Source: Cristatella mucedo (Eukaryota > Bryozoa > Phylactolaemata > Cristatellidae). From it: DNA of 64,000 nt. This document shows positions 36,301 through 49,909 of the stretch, one piece after another (within the stretch, counting starts at the first letter, position 1; every line of letters starts with the position of its first letter). The stretch lies in NCBI GenBank assembly GCA_009760855.2, contig WPIO01000002.1, positions 3,020,501 to 3,084,500 on the forward strand, given 5' to 3'. The position numbers were made by a program, and so were the translations under genes. The notes below the pieces were generated by a model, which made no database searches, was not told the DNA's origin, and worked only from the letters and a program-made list of their open reading frames with translations.

Positions 36301-39300
36301 CCTTCGTGTACTTATGCGTCCTGACTCTGTTCACATTACCGATTGACACTCTTCCTTTCCAGCACATATAAAGGGCATAGAAAGATATTTAGTTCTCTTT
36401 AAGTTGTTATGCAAATATCATTAAACCATTATTATTATTTTATTAATATTACTATTACTATAACCAGTTGCAAAAGCTTGGCATTTCTTAAAGGTAAACG
36501 TCGTAGGGACTGTGATTTTTTAGGTACAATGCGCAATGACAATCAATTTAGTGAGCAGCTGAATGCAGCTGCCTGCAATTCTTCTTTCCAGTTCATGCAA
36601 TCGATAGTTTGCACAGTTTCAGCATTTTTTCATTGTCAATTGTCATTGTCAATTGTCAATTCAATTGTCAATTTGTTTTTAGCGAATAAAGTATTTCACT
36701 GAATATAGATTTCATAAAGCCTACGCATTAGGCTAGTATGGTGCCTTTAGTGCCACGGTAGCCAACTATCTAGACAACACATTTTTTTCTGGTCTGTATT
36801 TAAAAACGTGTCTTAGCCCAATGGTAAGGTGCTGGTACTCAACTACCATGATCACGGGTTTAACTCCTGCAGCAAGTAGTCCTTTATCACAGCTGCAAGC
36901 AAGAGTGATAGCCTCTAGCTAAGTCTCATTTGCCGGCTGTATGAACGCAGCTTTTTTATCAGCCGTCTTTTTGTTTACCGAATACTTTGTACTTTGAGTG
37001 AAGCTGTTTGCCCAGGGGCAGTGAGTTGTGGTGCAAGTGGCAAAACGCGATCCATTGCAAAGCGAGTCTCAGTGGGTGGTGCCCAGGGCAAGCATGATGG
37101 AATGGCTATGGCTGGTCGCTCTTTGTCTGAAGAGGCTTGTCCTTCACCTTCAGATGCCCGAGTTTGGTGGAATCGCTGTGGAAGTTGTCGGGTCGTATGG
37201 TTTAGATAGGGTCGGTGAACAGATTGAACGTTGCCGCTCCGGTCTCTCGGTCCATGCTATTTAGCACGTAAAAGTGACACGCGAAATTAGCCAATGACAC
37301 TTTTTTACGTTTACATTTTGCACCCTTGGCACATGCTAGATGTTTCGTCCATTGCCCGCCGACGTCGTGTCACGTCCGACAGTCGCTGAGCTGGTGCCAT
37401 TCACTGCTGCACGCCAGTGCATTCGTTCTCGTTTCGCGAGCTGCTGCTGCCACATTCTTCCGTCTGCCGTCTTGGTTGAAGAAAATGGCGTGTCATGGCG
37501 AGCACACCTACCTCTACAGCCATCTGGTGCTGCAAGCGCTCGCTCACGAGAGCAAGGGTGGTGCGCGTGTTCGGCGTCTGAGGCAAGAGCTGGAGCGGCA
37601 CGCCAAAGAGAGGCAGGTCGCCTGTGTAGCGAGCCGGGTGCCATTGGCTGCCCAGCGCTGCCACTGCCGCCGCCGGTCTCCTGCCTCCTCGGGCAGCTTA
37701 GTTGCATGCAATCGGCTGGTTGCAGAGGCGCTTAACACGTGCAATCGCAGCAGCATCATCTAGGTGGCTGCACCGTCCATTTTTACTCTACAGAGGACTG
37801 GATGTGACGCCCATAACCATGGCTCTCAGCGGCGCCGCCAGGTACCCCCAGGCCTGCCAGGCCGTCGGAGGCATGCTCTCCAAGGGCGCGCTCAACCCAG
37901 CCGACGTGAGCGTGGTGCGTCGTCCACCGAAGTGCATGTCCCGTTCCTTATCACCAGGCCGTGGCTGCAGCTGGTTCAGATTTATCGTTGGAGCTTGCTC
38001 CGCTGCTGCCTGACCCGTGATTAGAAGCTGAGTGCCCTCAACTGTGCACGCGTGCGAATGCAAGCATTCCGCATCGCTGTAGTTATTCCGAATGTACTCT
38101 GCCGATGACCCACCGCCAGTGGACCTTGTGCGAAGCCCGCAGCTGCTAGGTGAGCCATTCGATACCGTGGCTGGCTGACTGAAGTGTGTCGTTGGCAGGC
38201 AGCTGTGTAGCACGTCGTAGTTTTAGACGCTGTATCGCGCATTTTTTTGGACAGTGCTCGGTCTCAAATGGAGCTGCTGCATCTGGCTTTACGAGCATAT
38301 TGCCTTAAACGTAGGCGTGGCATTTCATGACAAGATGCATTTGCCTGACCAGGCGCACGTGTCTTCACCGTCTTAGCTTCGTCGTGTGGAACTCTTCTTC
38401 AGCCAGTGGTTTAGGTACTCACCCAGGCCAAGGTTGTGGTTTCTAGCCCCGAGGCATATGTGAAGCACCTGAACGGAGATTAAGTTCTGTTAGGGCGCTA
38501 TACAAATGATTTATATATTTTTTGTATTGTAGCCTAGGTTCCTGTCCTGTAAGCATTGCTGCTACGTTAAGTATGTGTGGATGGGATTCACTGCCAGATT
38601 TGTCACAAATCATTTGTCGCGTTGGAGTTTGCTGTGTGCATTTTTGACCCGCATGGATGCACCAGTTTGCAATCCAACAGAGAAAGATGAATGTGACGAT
38701 GTTTCATCGAACACTACTCTTGCAACAGCACTGACCGGTGGAAATGTTTGAATATTTAGACAGGCTGGTCGTGGCTGGGGGCACTTCCAGCGTTCACATC
38801 CACGAAATGATAACGTTTAGGTCGATCGATGCAGGGACAAGCATATGCTCTTCATGTTTACTCGCATCTTTAGCATGTGTTCTCTTAAGCTTCAGTACTT
38901 TTGCTATTTACAAGCTCTTTACAATGAAGGGGACGATGTATGTTACCCAATTAAAGCTCAGGCATTTAGGGCAAAATATCTAAGCATTTCTCAGAACCTT
39001 CTTGGTTGTTCAGCAACATCATAATATGGTAACTTTAAGCCACAGAAAGCCAATGGTAAAAAATTGAACAGAGCAAATCAAGGTATTTTAAGGGACGTAT
39101 GACTCACCTCAAATGCACTTGAAAAATCTTTGCATGGCCTCCTGCTGCTGCTGACAAGAAGATCAGCATAGCTGATGGAAGCTGAGGTGGCACTGGGCCT
39201 GCCTATTCGCCTGATTAAGCCGAGGCAACTGGCGGTTCTGCTTAAAAGAGTCTGCCCCTAGCGGCTTGATAATCGACTCATCACAACGTTCCTTTGACGG

Positions 39301-40847
39301 TGCTAGCAGCTGTAATAGCCGTGCTGAGGTTTGGTTGCAGGCATCTAAGTTTGGTGATCGAATACCAGAAATCCAAAGTAAAGGCAAAGCGGTTCGTGCT
39401 GCGAGGTTAAGTCAGTCATCGTCTAACCGGACAGTAGATGTTGTGCTTCATATAATTAAGTGCACTGTAGCTGCTGCCATAACTAGGCCTCATCCTGAAA
39501 TCAGCATGCTTGCACGACTTTCTGTTTGTGGTTAATCCTGCTGGGTGTGTGCTGGAAGGTAAGTTCTTCTCCGAGAGATTGCTAATCGATAAGCAGTAGC
39601 TCTCAACGCAGTGGGAGCTAGTTGCATACTCGGCAGTGGTGCTCTCTTGGTGGTGCTTTACTTTACCCTAACATCCTCTTTAAACTTGTTCTGCTTCTGC
39701 TGCTGCTGCTTTGGTGTGCTGCTGCCACTGCTGCTGTGGTGTGCTGCTGCTGCTGTGGCGTGCTACTACTGTATATTACAAACACTACTCAAACAGAAGT
39801 GCTTAAGCATTTATGCTGGTGCCATTTTTATTGAGGCACACCAACATTGACTAGATGCCATTTTATATCAGTAATGTTACACTCTTGGGTAATAGTTTCT
39901 AGTTTAATTTGCTTCTGCATCTGTGTGTGGTTTGAACGACATGGCTTGGTATGGATTAATATGGTTAATAGAAGGGTGTTTTTTTTCTGAGCTAACCTTG
40001 TCAGGAAAGGTCTAGACCAGCGAGATTTCCCTTTTCTGGGACTTGTTTCAACTAGGGTGCCTGTGTGTATGCTATGCAGATGAATGTATATCTGCAGTGC
40101 TGGTTCGAAGAATCTACGCATCTAGGAGTCTAGTTAAGACCTCAAAACACATTATTTGAATTTTTCTCAAAGTCCCAAAGAAATGCTTTTAGAAGGTAAG
40201 ATTCTTATTAGGGAGATTGTCATTCATGCTAAATGATGCGTGCTGCCACCTCGGTTTGCTTACTACGTCAGGTAAACATACTCAGTGAATATAGCTGCTT
40301 GCTACCAAGATGGTCCGTTGTAATTTCAAAATATGGAGCGACCGGAGGCCGTCTGCTGTGGGATTAAGCACCTAAAAGAATTTCACCCCGGAGCAGAGAA
40401 CAATCATGCAACCTCCAGGTTCCCTTTACAGTGCTCTATCGATTAGGCTAAGTGACTACTTTGTGTTCGTTGCTCAGTACAGGGCTTTAAGCCTCGGTTT
40501 TAAATTTCACTTGCGTGAGGCAAATAACAGTGTACTGTCCGAATGAATGTTTGTTTGTAATTGCAAATTTGATGCCGAACTACGACCATTATGCTTGTTG
40601 TGGTCGGTGACCAGAGTGAGGGAGGAAGAGAGATAGAGAGGTAGAGAATCTGCTGCACGACGACTTGAGCGGGTCCAGGCAAGTGGAGGAACTCCAGCGA
40701 GTGGTATGATCTTGCAGTTAGCCCGGAAACTGACCGCCCCTATTTAGAGCACGGAGAATCTTGACGTGGCCTTGCACCCATCATTTGGTGAACAGCAAAC
40801 TCCTTGCAGTGAAAAAATTGTAAGCAGCACAATATACATATGTATGG

Positions 40848-40946
<99 letters not shown>

Positions 40947-43900
40947 GTTTATACGCACACACATAGGGTTGGTATTGGAAAGGTTAAAGATAAAGCAAAT
41001 AATTATATGTGCCCTCTTTATTAGCTTATAGGTCGGTGTGCTCACACGATCCACTTTGGGTTTTCGACGTCATGCAGCATTCCAAATTCTTCAATGCTTA
41101 TCTTTCGCATGTTTCAGTCCGACTTATGGGTATAGGAGACTCACTTCCTCAGGCAGCAAGATCCCGGGTTTCTATTCTTCTCATCGGCGATTGCTTCTTT
41201 TGTGTTTGCTTTAGATCGACATTTAGTTTATTTCCTTGCAGATATGCTCAGCGAAGCACTTTTCAAGCCAGGCGCCAAGATCAATCCAGAGTACAAATCC
41301 AAATATGCTTATATGCTAGCATACTCGTCTGCCGTGTACGAGACCTTTACTAAGAAGGTTAGTAGTGCAGCAGCATTACTGCTTATATGGCCTCCCGGCT
41401 ACTTCCTTTTTCCCATTCGACTTTTGTAGGGTCGAGCAACCCATGCACGCACTGTAGATGTTGCCACGTTCTTTAGTATTAATAATAAAACATTTTCTCA
41501 GCCCCCACCTAATCTCTTTCTGTGCACTTTACATATGCTGAAAAAGAACCACATGAATTGGTTAGTCGTCACATCCACAACTTCATCATGCAAATTCAAA
41601 TTAGATGTATACAGGCTAAGGACAGGAGACGTTGACAGAGCAAAGGCTGTAAGGAATGAGGGGTTTCTAGCTTCTTTTGAATAACGTCAAATCAGAATAT
41701 GACGTTGTTTTATTCGGTAGTGAGTTTCAGTCTTTGGTAGCATAGTCAATTAATGCAAGCAAAGTTCTTATGCTGACCCACAAGGCCTGCCACGGCTTGG
41801 CTCCTTCGTACCTAGCTGAACTGCTGCATCAGTTTCAGCCTGTTCGCGCCCTCAGGTCCTGTGTGGACAATAAATTAGCTGTCCCATTCCTCCGCTTAAA
41901 GACAGTTGGCGACAGAAGCTTTAGCTCTGCAGGTCCTAGACTGTGGAACTCGCTTCCACAATTCTTACGCAACGACATCTACTCTCCTACTGTCGACTAT
42001 GGCACATCTTTTTCAGCGGTCCTGAACTGCTACTTCTATGCTACTCACTACCTCAACTGCTCTCCTAACTCTGCTATGCTTCCCACTTTCTCTTTGTTGC
42101 GTGAGACGAAGTCTGTTGGCTACCGAATGCGTACCGAAAGCCACTTAGGCTGTGAGTGCGCTATACAAAACTCTCCTGCGTAACACCCACACGGTCTTTA
42201 TGACTTTGTGGAGTTACTGACGGAGATACATACATACATACAAGGTCTACAGCATCCGACCGAGCGACCAGACTCGGAAAAGCAGGTGGTTCGGCAGGAG
42301 ATTTTATTAGGAAGTAGTTCAGATAGTTAGACCGGATCAAGAGAGTGCAGGGACCTAAAGGTGAGATACAGAATCTTAAAGGCAATATGCTGCTTGGTGG
42401 ATAGCTGGTGTAGTTTGGTAAGAAGTGCTTTAATGTGGCATTTGTTATTTTACGGCAGACAACCCTTGCTGCCGAATTTTTCACTAACTTTAAGCATGGC
42501 TGTGGTGGACGCAAGTCTGAATATTCTTTGGCAGTGTTATGTAGGTGAAATTAGGCAGGCTTGACTGTTGACCTGCTATTGTCAAGTAATGAGAAGTCGT
42601 TGTGTGGGAGGACAAACGTTCTATACAAACGTTTGCAAAAGATATGCTGCCCAAGCTAATTCAGAGGGTTAGGCTTTTGATTTCCGAGTAAGACTACGTT
42701 TGCTCATTATTGTTAAGTTGGTTTTATTGTCATTCAGTTTGAGAAAGCTTGCTGCCATCCAAGTGTGAATGTTAGCAATACATTCTGCAAAAGAGCTGTG
42801 AGAGTTTGAGATGATGTAAAGAAGGGTATGATCAAAGCAAAGGTACAGCTTGTATATATAATATATAATTCATTTGTATGTCATGTCGTCTGCATAAAAA
42901 TGAAAGCTTAAGATTGTGCTTGACGTTTACATCGGCTAGAGGAAGAGTATAAATTGTGAAAATAAGTGAACCTCAAGTTGATCCCTGGCCATTCAGTACT
43001 TCAAAGGATCAGTGGATGTTCGTTGGCTGTTGACATTTACTCTCAGCAGTCTCACACTGAGATACAATGTAAAAAAATAAATAAAATTATTAGATAATTT
43101 TAACAGCCTCATTTGTATAGTAGCAGAAGAGCCTTAACGGCTGTTTTTCTACTGCTTTAAGTTGGCAGTAAAGGATCGTTCACTGCAGTATTCGAACCCA
43201 CGACCTCGGTCGTGAAGAGCAAGCACTTTACCTCCTGGGCTATCACGGCCTTGTAGCACAGTGCCTCTGATGCCCAGTCAAAGGAGCTGGCACTCAAGAA
43301 TTTGGTGATCAATGGTATCAAAAGCTGCTGAAAGATCCAGCAAAACTAGCTGAGACCTAAGTTAGCACTCCTGAGAACGTCATTATGTACTTGCAGCAGT
43401 GCTGATTCTGTGGAGTGATTTGCTCTCAAATCTGACTGGAATTCTCTTGCCAGGCTTGAAGTTTGATATACCTGTAAATGTTTAACTGGTCTGCCAGCTC
43501 CTAACTCCACAGAGTGTCTTTGATAGAAACTGTAATAGGGAGACTAGGCAGAAATTTCGTAAGTCATCTACTGGTCAAGTGTCGACTTCTGAACGAGTTG
43601 ATTAATAGTGGCCTCTTTGAAAGATGGTTGGACAGAACCCAGAGGACAGATTTATTAGGCTAGTTGTACAGGGCAGCTGTAAATCTGGGCATCAGAAGAA
43701 CAGGAGTATGGGCCTAGAGGACTAGTAGTCTTCACTGGGAGCTTAACGTGTTAGGAGGGCAGCATTGGTAGGCTTGAATGTAGACATTGAGGTAGAGTGA
43801 GAAATGGAGGTTGAAGACTCTACGAAGGATGTTATTTTGCATACCGATGCTTGGACATTGTCTATCTTGCTTTCAAAGAAAAGCTATAAAAGCAGTAGGT

Positions 43901-46900
43901 TGGTTTGCCGGTAGGATCACTAGGTATGAAGCTGACTTCTATGTAGTTAAGGAGATAGTTGATGATTGACGGTCGACATCAGCATGTTGGAATTGTGCAT
44001 CAGTGATGCCACAAAGTTCTTGTAGAAGCTAGACTTTGCCTGATCTAAGTTGGAATAGGGACGATCTACAATTACTTTCTAGTGTCACACAATTGACAGT
44101 AAGTCCTGATATTTTGTATTTTTTTCAAGCTTGCCCTTAGCATTTCTAGCTAGATTAACATGTGCAGTAAACCGTAAGATTTCTGGGAAAGGGCAAAAAT
44201 TGTAGTTAGAGGAACAGTTTTATCCAGAACATTAGCAAACGTCATGCTTTAGAAGTCCACCAGTGAGGGCTCGTCAAATGAAGGATCGACCTGACGGATG
44301 AGGGAGATATTTTTGCAAGCAGCTTCACCAACAGAGTTCTTAAGGTTTTGCATTTCGAAGTCGGTTTCTTATGCCAACAAGGATACATACTGCTGAGAGA
44401 AAGAGATTCGAATGCATTCAGATGTGCAGGATTTGGTAATACTAGGAGTTAAAAGCATACAATCATAGGAGAATAATAATAATAATACACTTGATAAAGG
44501 GCCCTCAGAGAACTCAAGCTCTTTCTAGGTGCTTTACATCTGCTGAACATGTGATCTAGAGTTTTACCTTTGTTGTGAGTGGGACCATAAACATGAGTGA
44601 TGAGAGAAAATGAATCATCCAGAGCAAGTTTGGGCACGTAGGGGTCAGTTGGGTTATCGAAATGAATATTGAAATCGCCTAGTACGAGGAAAGGTCGTTT
44701 TATTGATCAGAGTCGCAATGAGATTGGAAAAATCTTAAATCAAGCAAGACTTGATACCTCGGTGGACGATAGATTACTACCACCATTGGCAGCGTAGTTT
44801 GGATAGGCTCACTACTCAGTGCACAAGATTTGAAAAACTGCTTCGATTGGATGGCCACCGGCTTGAAATTGAGTTAAGCACAAGTATCGATTGCTACACC
44901 ACCTCCAGTTTTTTTACCTCGGGGTTTGAAAGAAGAGTATTCTTGGAGTGGGGTCACTTGTAGTCGGGCTGTAGGGGCTCGTGGGCGCAATGGCGGCGCG
45001 ATGAAGGACGAAGCCCCCACAAGCGAGTTGTGGTGCTGACGAAGACGGCTATATTGTATCGCATACAGGCAACACAAGCAAGTGAGTGTACATACTGGTG
45101 TAGTGGTAGTAGCTGTCGTGCGTGCTGCTCCGGAGCACGTGGTGATAAGAGCGAGAAGAATGGATAGCCTGCGTACAGGCCGACACGCAGAAAGAAAGTG
45201 AGTTGAGAACAAGGATAAGTCACGTGCCGGCACGAAGCGCTCCCTTTGGGCTAATGGAACGTCGGCTGGGGCCAGAACCACGTGTTGGCGATGACATACC
45301 CACAAAGCAGTTTATCGATCGTTCAGAGCCAACAAGTTAAGGTCATCGTCAAGAAAAGTGTAACGGATTATTAGGGTTTTATTGCATTTGGTATGTTCAT
45401 TCCAAAGGCGCATTTTAATACCCCCCCCCCTGTTGTTGCAGGCTTGATGACTATAAAGTTGGAGTAATTTTCTGCAGTGCTTGAGCAATTGCATGGTGGA
45501 TGGCTTGTAACATAGCAAGAAATGCTGGAGATGCATCTCTTACCCCTCCCCTTATACTTCGTCTGGGCTTCGTGCAGCGCATACCTAATTTACTAGTCTT
45601 TGCAAAAGTGGTGGCATCCAGGAATGCATTTGAACCGAAAGAATGAGATGGTAGTAGGCTTGCACAACAGTACCGTATAGTAGGGTCACTAAAAGCCTGC
45701 AAAACTAAAAACGGTGGATGGCACGGGTATAGGGGCACTAGCCAGAAAAGCGGTGGGCGTGGGCAATTATTTAATATCCATGAGCATGTCATTTGTTATG
45801 GGTCATTTCTTATGCGCTGTGAACGGGTCGACTTGAAGCAGATCTTAACTTTTGTAGATTCCTAGTTTGGTGCTTCCAATTCTGGCAAAAATTCTGCACC
45901 GATCAGAAAACGCTAAGTCACGTTTGGTGAACTGTAAGCGGTGCCAGACCAGATTAAGCCATGATTCCAGACCTTGACCTTTTACAGAGCAAGCATGCTG
46001 AAGGGACATGTCTGGCTGACCAGTCGCTCCGAAAGCCCCTTTAAGTCGGTCTAGGGGGGGGGGGCCGAGGCCTCTGCTTCCCCTCACTATACATATATAG
46101 TTCAAGCATTCATCTTCTATGCCTACTTCACTTCTCTATCCCAATCTCTTTTGCACTCTGCATCTTTAGTCAAGCTGGTCATTGTGGTGTGTGACAACCC
46201 TTCGAACGACCTGTCGTCGGACTGGGTAGCGAGACCGAGCAACAAGCCTGCCGGCTCCAACACCAAGTACTTTATTCAGATAAACGTTGGCCACGCCCAG
46301 TCTACGAACTCAAGGCTGCCGGTATCGAGGGATCTAGCCCTCCCCTCCCGTTGTACTCATTCGGTAGCCCTTATATCCCATGCATGCATTGTTTTTGCAC
46401 TGGCGAGCCATTGTTCATTCCGAACCCGCCCGACAGCTGGTGGCAGTTTGTGGTAGATGGATGACCACACAGATGCAGCCAATGCTTGGATTTGGGCCAG
46501 ACTGCCGAGTCATGAGCTAATGTCTGCCCACCACCACTCGAGAGCCTGCCTCTGCTTAAGCAGTCTGAGCCCTCGTAAGGCCTCTGCCCAGTGATCGCAG
46601 GCTGCTGCAGTCACGTTTCCTCACACGGTGGAGCACGTGCACTTGTCTCGCGTGCCCCATGTTTGTGCTTACCCGATATCCGTGCCATCATCACGGTGCA
46701 TTGTTGATCGGTTCGACTGTCCATTTTTGCAATGCTGCTGCTGCTAGGAATGTGAGCGTGCATTCATTATTGGCACTCTTAAAGTCGGCGATCGCTCGTG
46801 CGCTCATCCCCTCATCTAATCTAATGGGAGAGGATGTCTTCTACGCGATCCTGCCTTTTTAGTGTGGCAATCCTGTATGGACTTAGGCTAGCCTGCGAGG

Positions 46901-49878
46901 AATCCCTGACCAGCTCGCCGATGCTAATTGATGCTCGTGCAATGCGGCTTGTGATACCAGCTGCACTGCACCGTCAGCAGGACTTTTACACCGTATACGT
47001 TGTAAACTGCTGCAATTAGATATCATCGTAGGGTTAAGGTGAAAGGGGGGACCTGGGTTGTCCTCGGGAGTTGTATCTATGACCTTGGACACCAGATGCA
47101 AATGCAGTCCCATTCAGACTAGGGCTGTTTGTTGGTCAATTGCACGGCATTCGCCTTCAGGGCTGTAACGGCTGAGGCCTGGCTCCTTGGCAGCGAGGAG
47201 AGTTGACTGCTGCAGTTTACCCCCAGTCCTACTTTCTGTTCGCAACGGTGTGGTACCACCGCTCTTGGTTTGCCCTCATGTGTTGCCCTGCCTGGCATTC
47301 TGCTGTTGCTGGTGTGCGAGTGTCGGCTGTTTTTATCATTCTTGAGCTTTTTCTTCTGCCACAGAATGCCAGGAAAGGTGTGAACAAGGATGAGCTCAAG
47401 GTGACACTGCAGGCTCTCGAGAAAGCACAGACCCTGTGTGGTGGAGAAAGCAAGGTTGGCTCGGAGCTCATAGCCGATCTCGGCGCTCTGTTTGCCTGCC
47501 TCAAGTGAGTCTTCCTCTCCTCTCTGGGTCTTGCCAGTCAGCTGCTAGCGCTTTTGGATGATCGAGTGAGCTTTTGATTTACCTCAAAATACAATAAAAC
47601 GGACGCATCACCTTGGCCGGGCCTTGCGGTTGTAGGTTTCCAGTGGTTGCAATGGGTGTTCTGCGATGGGTTGATTACACGGTGTCAGATCCTCTTTATT
47701 TCGTCCATAACACCGACCACACACCACTGCATCTGGCAATATTGGATGAGGTGAGTTGCATTTCAATGGCTTATGCTCCTGCCAGTCTTTGCATTTGTGC
47801 ACTGCCCCCTCCATAAGAAAGGTGTGGGGGCGCCAAGGGTGATAGTGGCAGAGCGCTCTTGTAGGTGCCGTTGGTCGTGGTTTCAGTCTGAGCTGTACGC
47901 CGCCTTACATGAACGATATGGCTACAAGCAGGTTTCTGCTACCAGTGTGGACTTAAAGCCTGTTTGCAACGGTTTGGGCTCTTGGTGCTTAAACTCAAGC
48001 GAACAGTTGTCGAAGCCGTTTTCCTGATTGCCCCCCCCCCTTTTGTTTACTGCTTGCATTCACTCAACTATGAAGAACCGTTGCTCTTTGCATTCGCTCT
48101 ATAACCACGACAAGTTCAGCGTTCAATGAACTTACTGCCAACAAAAGGCTACTGAACCACAGCATGGTAATATCGACGGCAGACGGCACAGACCTTAGCA
48201 TTATTTTTAGCTGCTCGAAACAAGTGCAAAATGGGCCTCTTTTTTTATGACCCACTGCCTCTTCTCTTGCTCTTTTCTTTCTTTCTCTTCTTTCTTCTTT
48301 CTGAAGTGGTTAGGTTTTTTGGTAAGACACGTTGCTGTTGTTTTTTCCGTTTACTCATTTTGCCATAAGCTGCAGAAACAGTTTGAGATGTGCCTTCAGT
48401 TTTTCTTCAATCACAACATTATTTGACGAATTTTGGCACCTACCAAGTCAGGAACATTTTCCGTCGGTTTTTATCATGGATGCCGTGTGTATGCTCTCAA
48501 GAAGGTCGCATCATCTCAAACGCTAGCTATTGCTGAGGAGCCAATATAAAGGTCTAACAAAAGTGGCTCTGCTTGTAGTGAGTCTATCGGTGGCTTGTCG
48601 TGTCACCTACTTAAAGGGCTGCACTGTCACTCGTTGCTGTGGGGTGCACACCCCCCCCCCGAATACCACGGGTAGGGTTGATTAGCTGATGAGCCTAGAA
48701 ATTGGTCCTGGTTGGGACCGTTCTGTTTTCATTGCCCACGAGCTGCTGTACGACCTATTTACGACCTTATGTCTCACCTTCTTAGATAGGCACCAACCAG
48801 TCACTGCTGCACGACCGTATTCTCGAGCTTTTGAAGCGCCTGTTCGAGGCTACATACGAGGAGCTAGATGTGCTCGTTCAGGTGAGTCGCCGATATTGCA
48901 CGTGTGTCGATTGGTCCGCGTGCACGTGTGCGCATGCGCCCGTCCGTATGTGGGAGCCTGCAGCAGCAGCAGAAGCAGCTGCCCCATCTGGCGGCGCCTT
49001 GCTTGGCCACCGCCACTGCTTTCTGGCTGTGGGATCTGATGTCTTGTGCTTCTGTCGATGATCGCCGTCTAGCTGGAACTAAAGAAGACGATTCTCGACC
49101 GCATGGTGCATCTGCTGAGCAGGGGCAGCCACGTCACAGCTGCTGTCATCCAGTACGTGCGCGGCTGCTGGGAAAAGCGCAGCACCGACAATTCGCTCAT
49201 TCGCTACTTTGTCACTGAGGTGAGAGCTCTGCGCTAGCACCAGGTCCCAGGCAGTGCGTTGGGCGCGGGATGCGGGCACGACAGTGCGCAGTGGCACGGA
49301 GCTAGCTTTCGTTGGCTGTCGTCGCGAGTGCTCGGACGGTAAATGGTCCCCCTTCCTTCCCCGAGGGAGGATGAGTTGGACGGTCAACCGGAGGTAGCTC
49401 ACCGTGGCTACAGGCACCTCCTGCATGCCGTGCCGAATTTAGATAACGGGAGGTAGTGTATGGAAAGGAGCAGCATCGTAATTGGCTTGGATTTGCCTTC
49501 GTGTTAGTCCAAGTGCTTACTCATTGGCTGCCAGTGAGGCGGCTGGGCCGAGGGACTTCTGTCGAAGGCATCTTGGCGATAATCTATTTAGCTGGGCAGC
49601 TCATTTCGGTTGCCCCGGCGCCAGGCTTCTTTGTTGCTGCTTTTCCAGTTAAGGCACTGCTAGTTGGCCGGTCTATGGTGGCCTGCTTTAGTTTGATAAC
49701 TGTGAGCCCCGGTCTCTGGTACTGTCTGCAGCAAGATATCTAGAGACCAGATTAATTAATTAATTGTGGTAGCTGGCTTCTTGGCACAGACACTAATTGT
49801 GGTTGGACGACAGATCCGGTGGTTCCGAGATCTCACGATCTGAAAGTCAATTGGCCTGTGTTCGAGTCTTTGTCTGAC

Positions 49879-49909
<31 letters not shown>

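Larger units (their letters stand above)
42241..44720 (-). mobile_element. Degenerate LINE family A, minus strand, endonuclease to reverse transcriptase
   Basis: Reading the minus strand from about 44700: an APE-type endonuclease piece ([14 protein letters not shown], then [18 protein letters not shown]), a linker, then a decayed reverse transcriptase near 43450-43260 ([20 protein letters not shown], then after a frameshift an [12 protein letters not shown]-like motif). A later piece near 42500-42340 reads [13 protein letters not shown]. Frameshifts and stops make it non-coding. It is interrupted by a 3' tail at 44472-44545 and a SINE at 43080-43256. Confidence 0.8.

Noticed and set aside
46151-46456. 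A 101-codon ORF in NELFCD intron 10
   Set aside because: It lies between two well-placed NELFCD exons, has no family motif and is not needed for the conserved protein.
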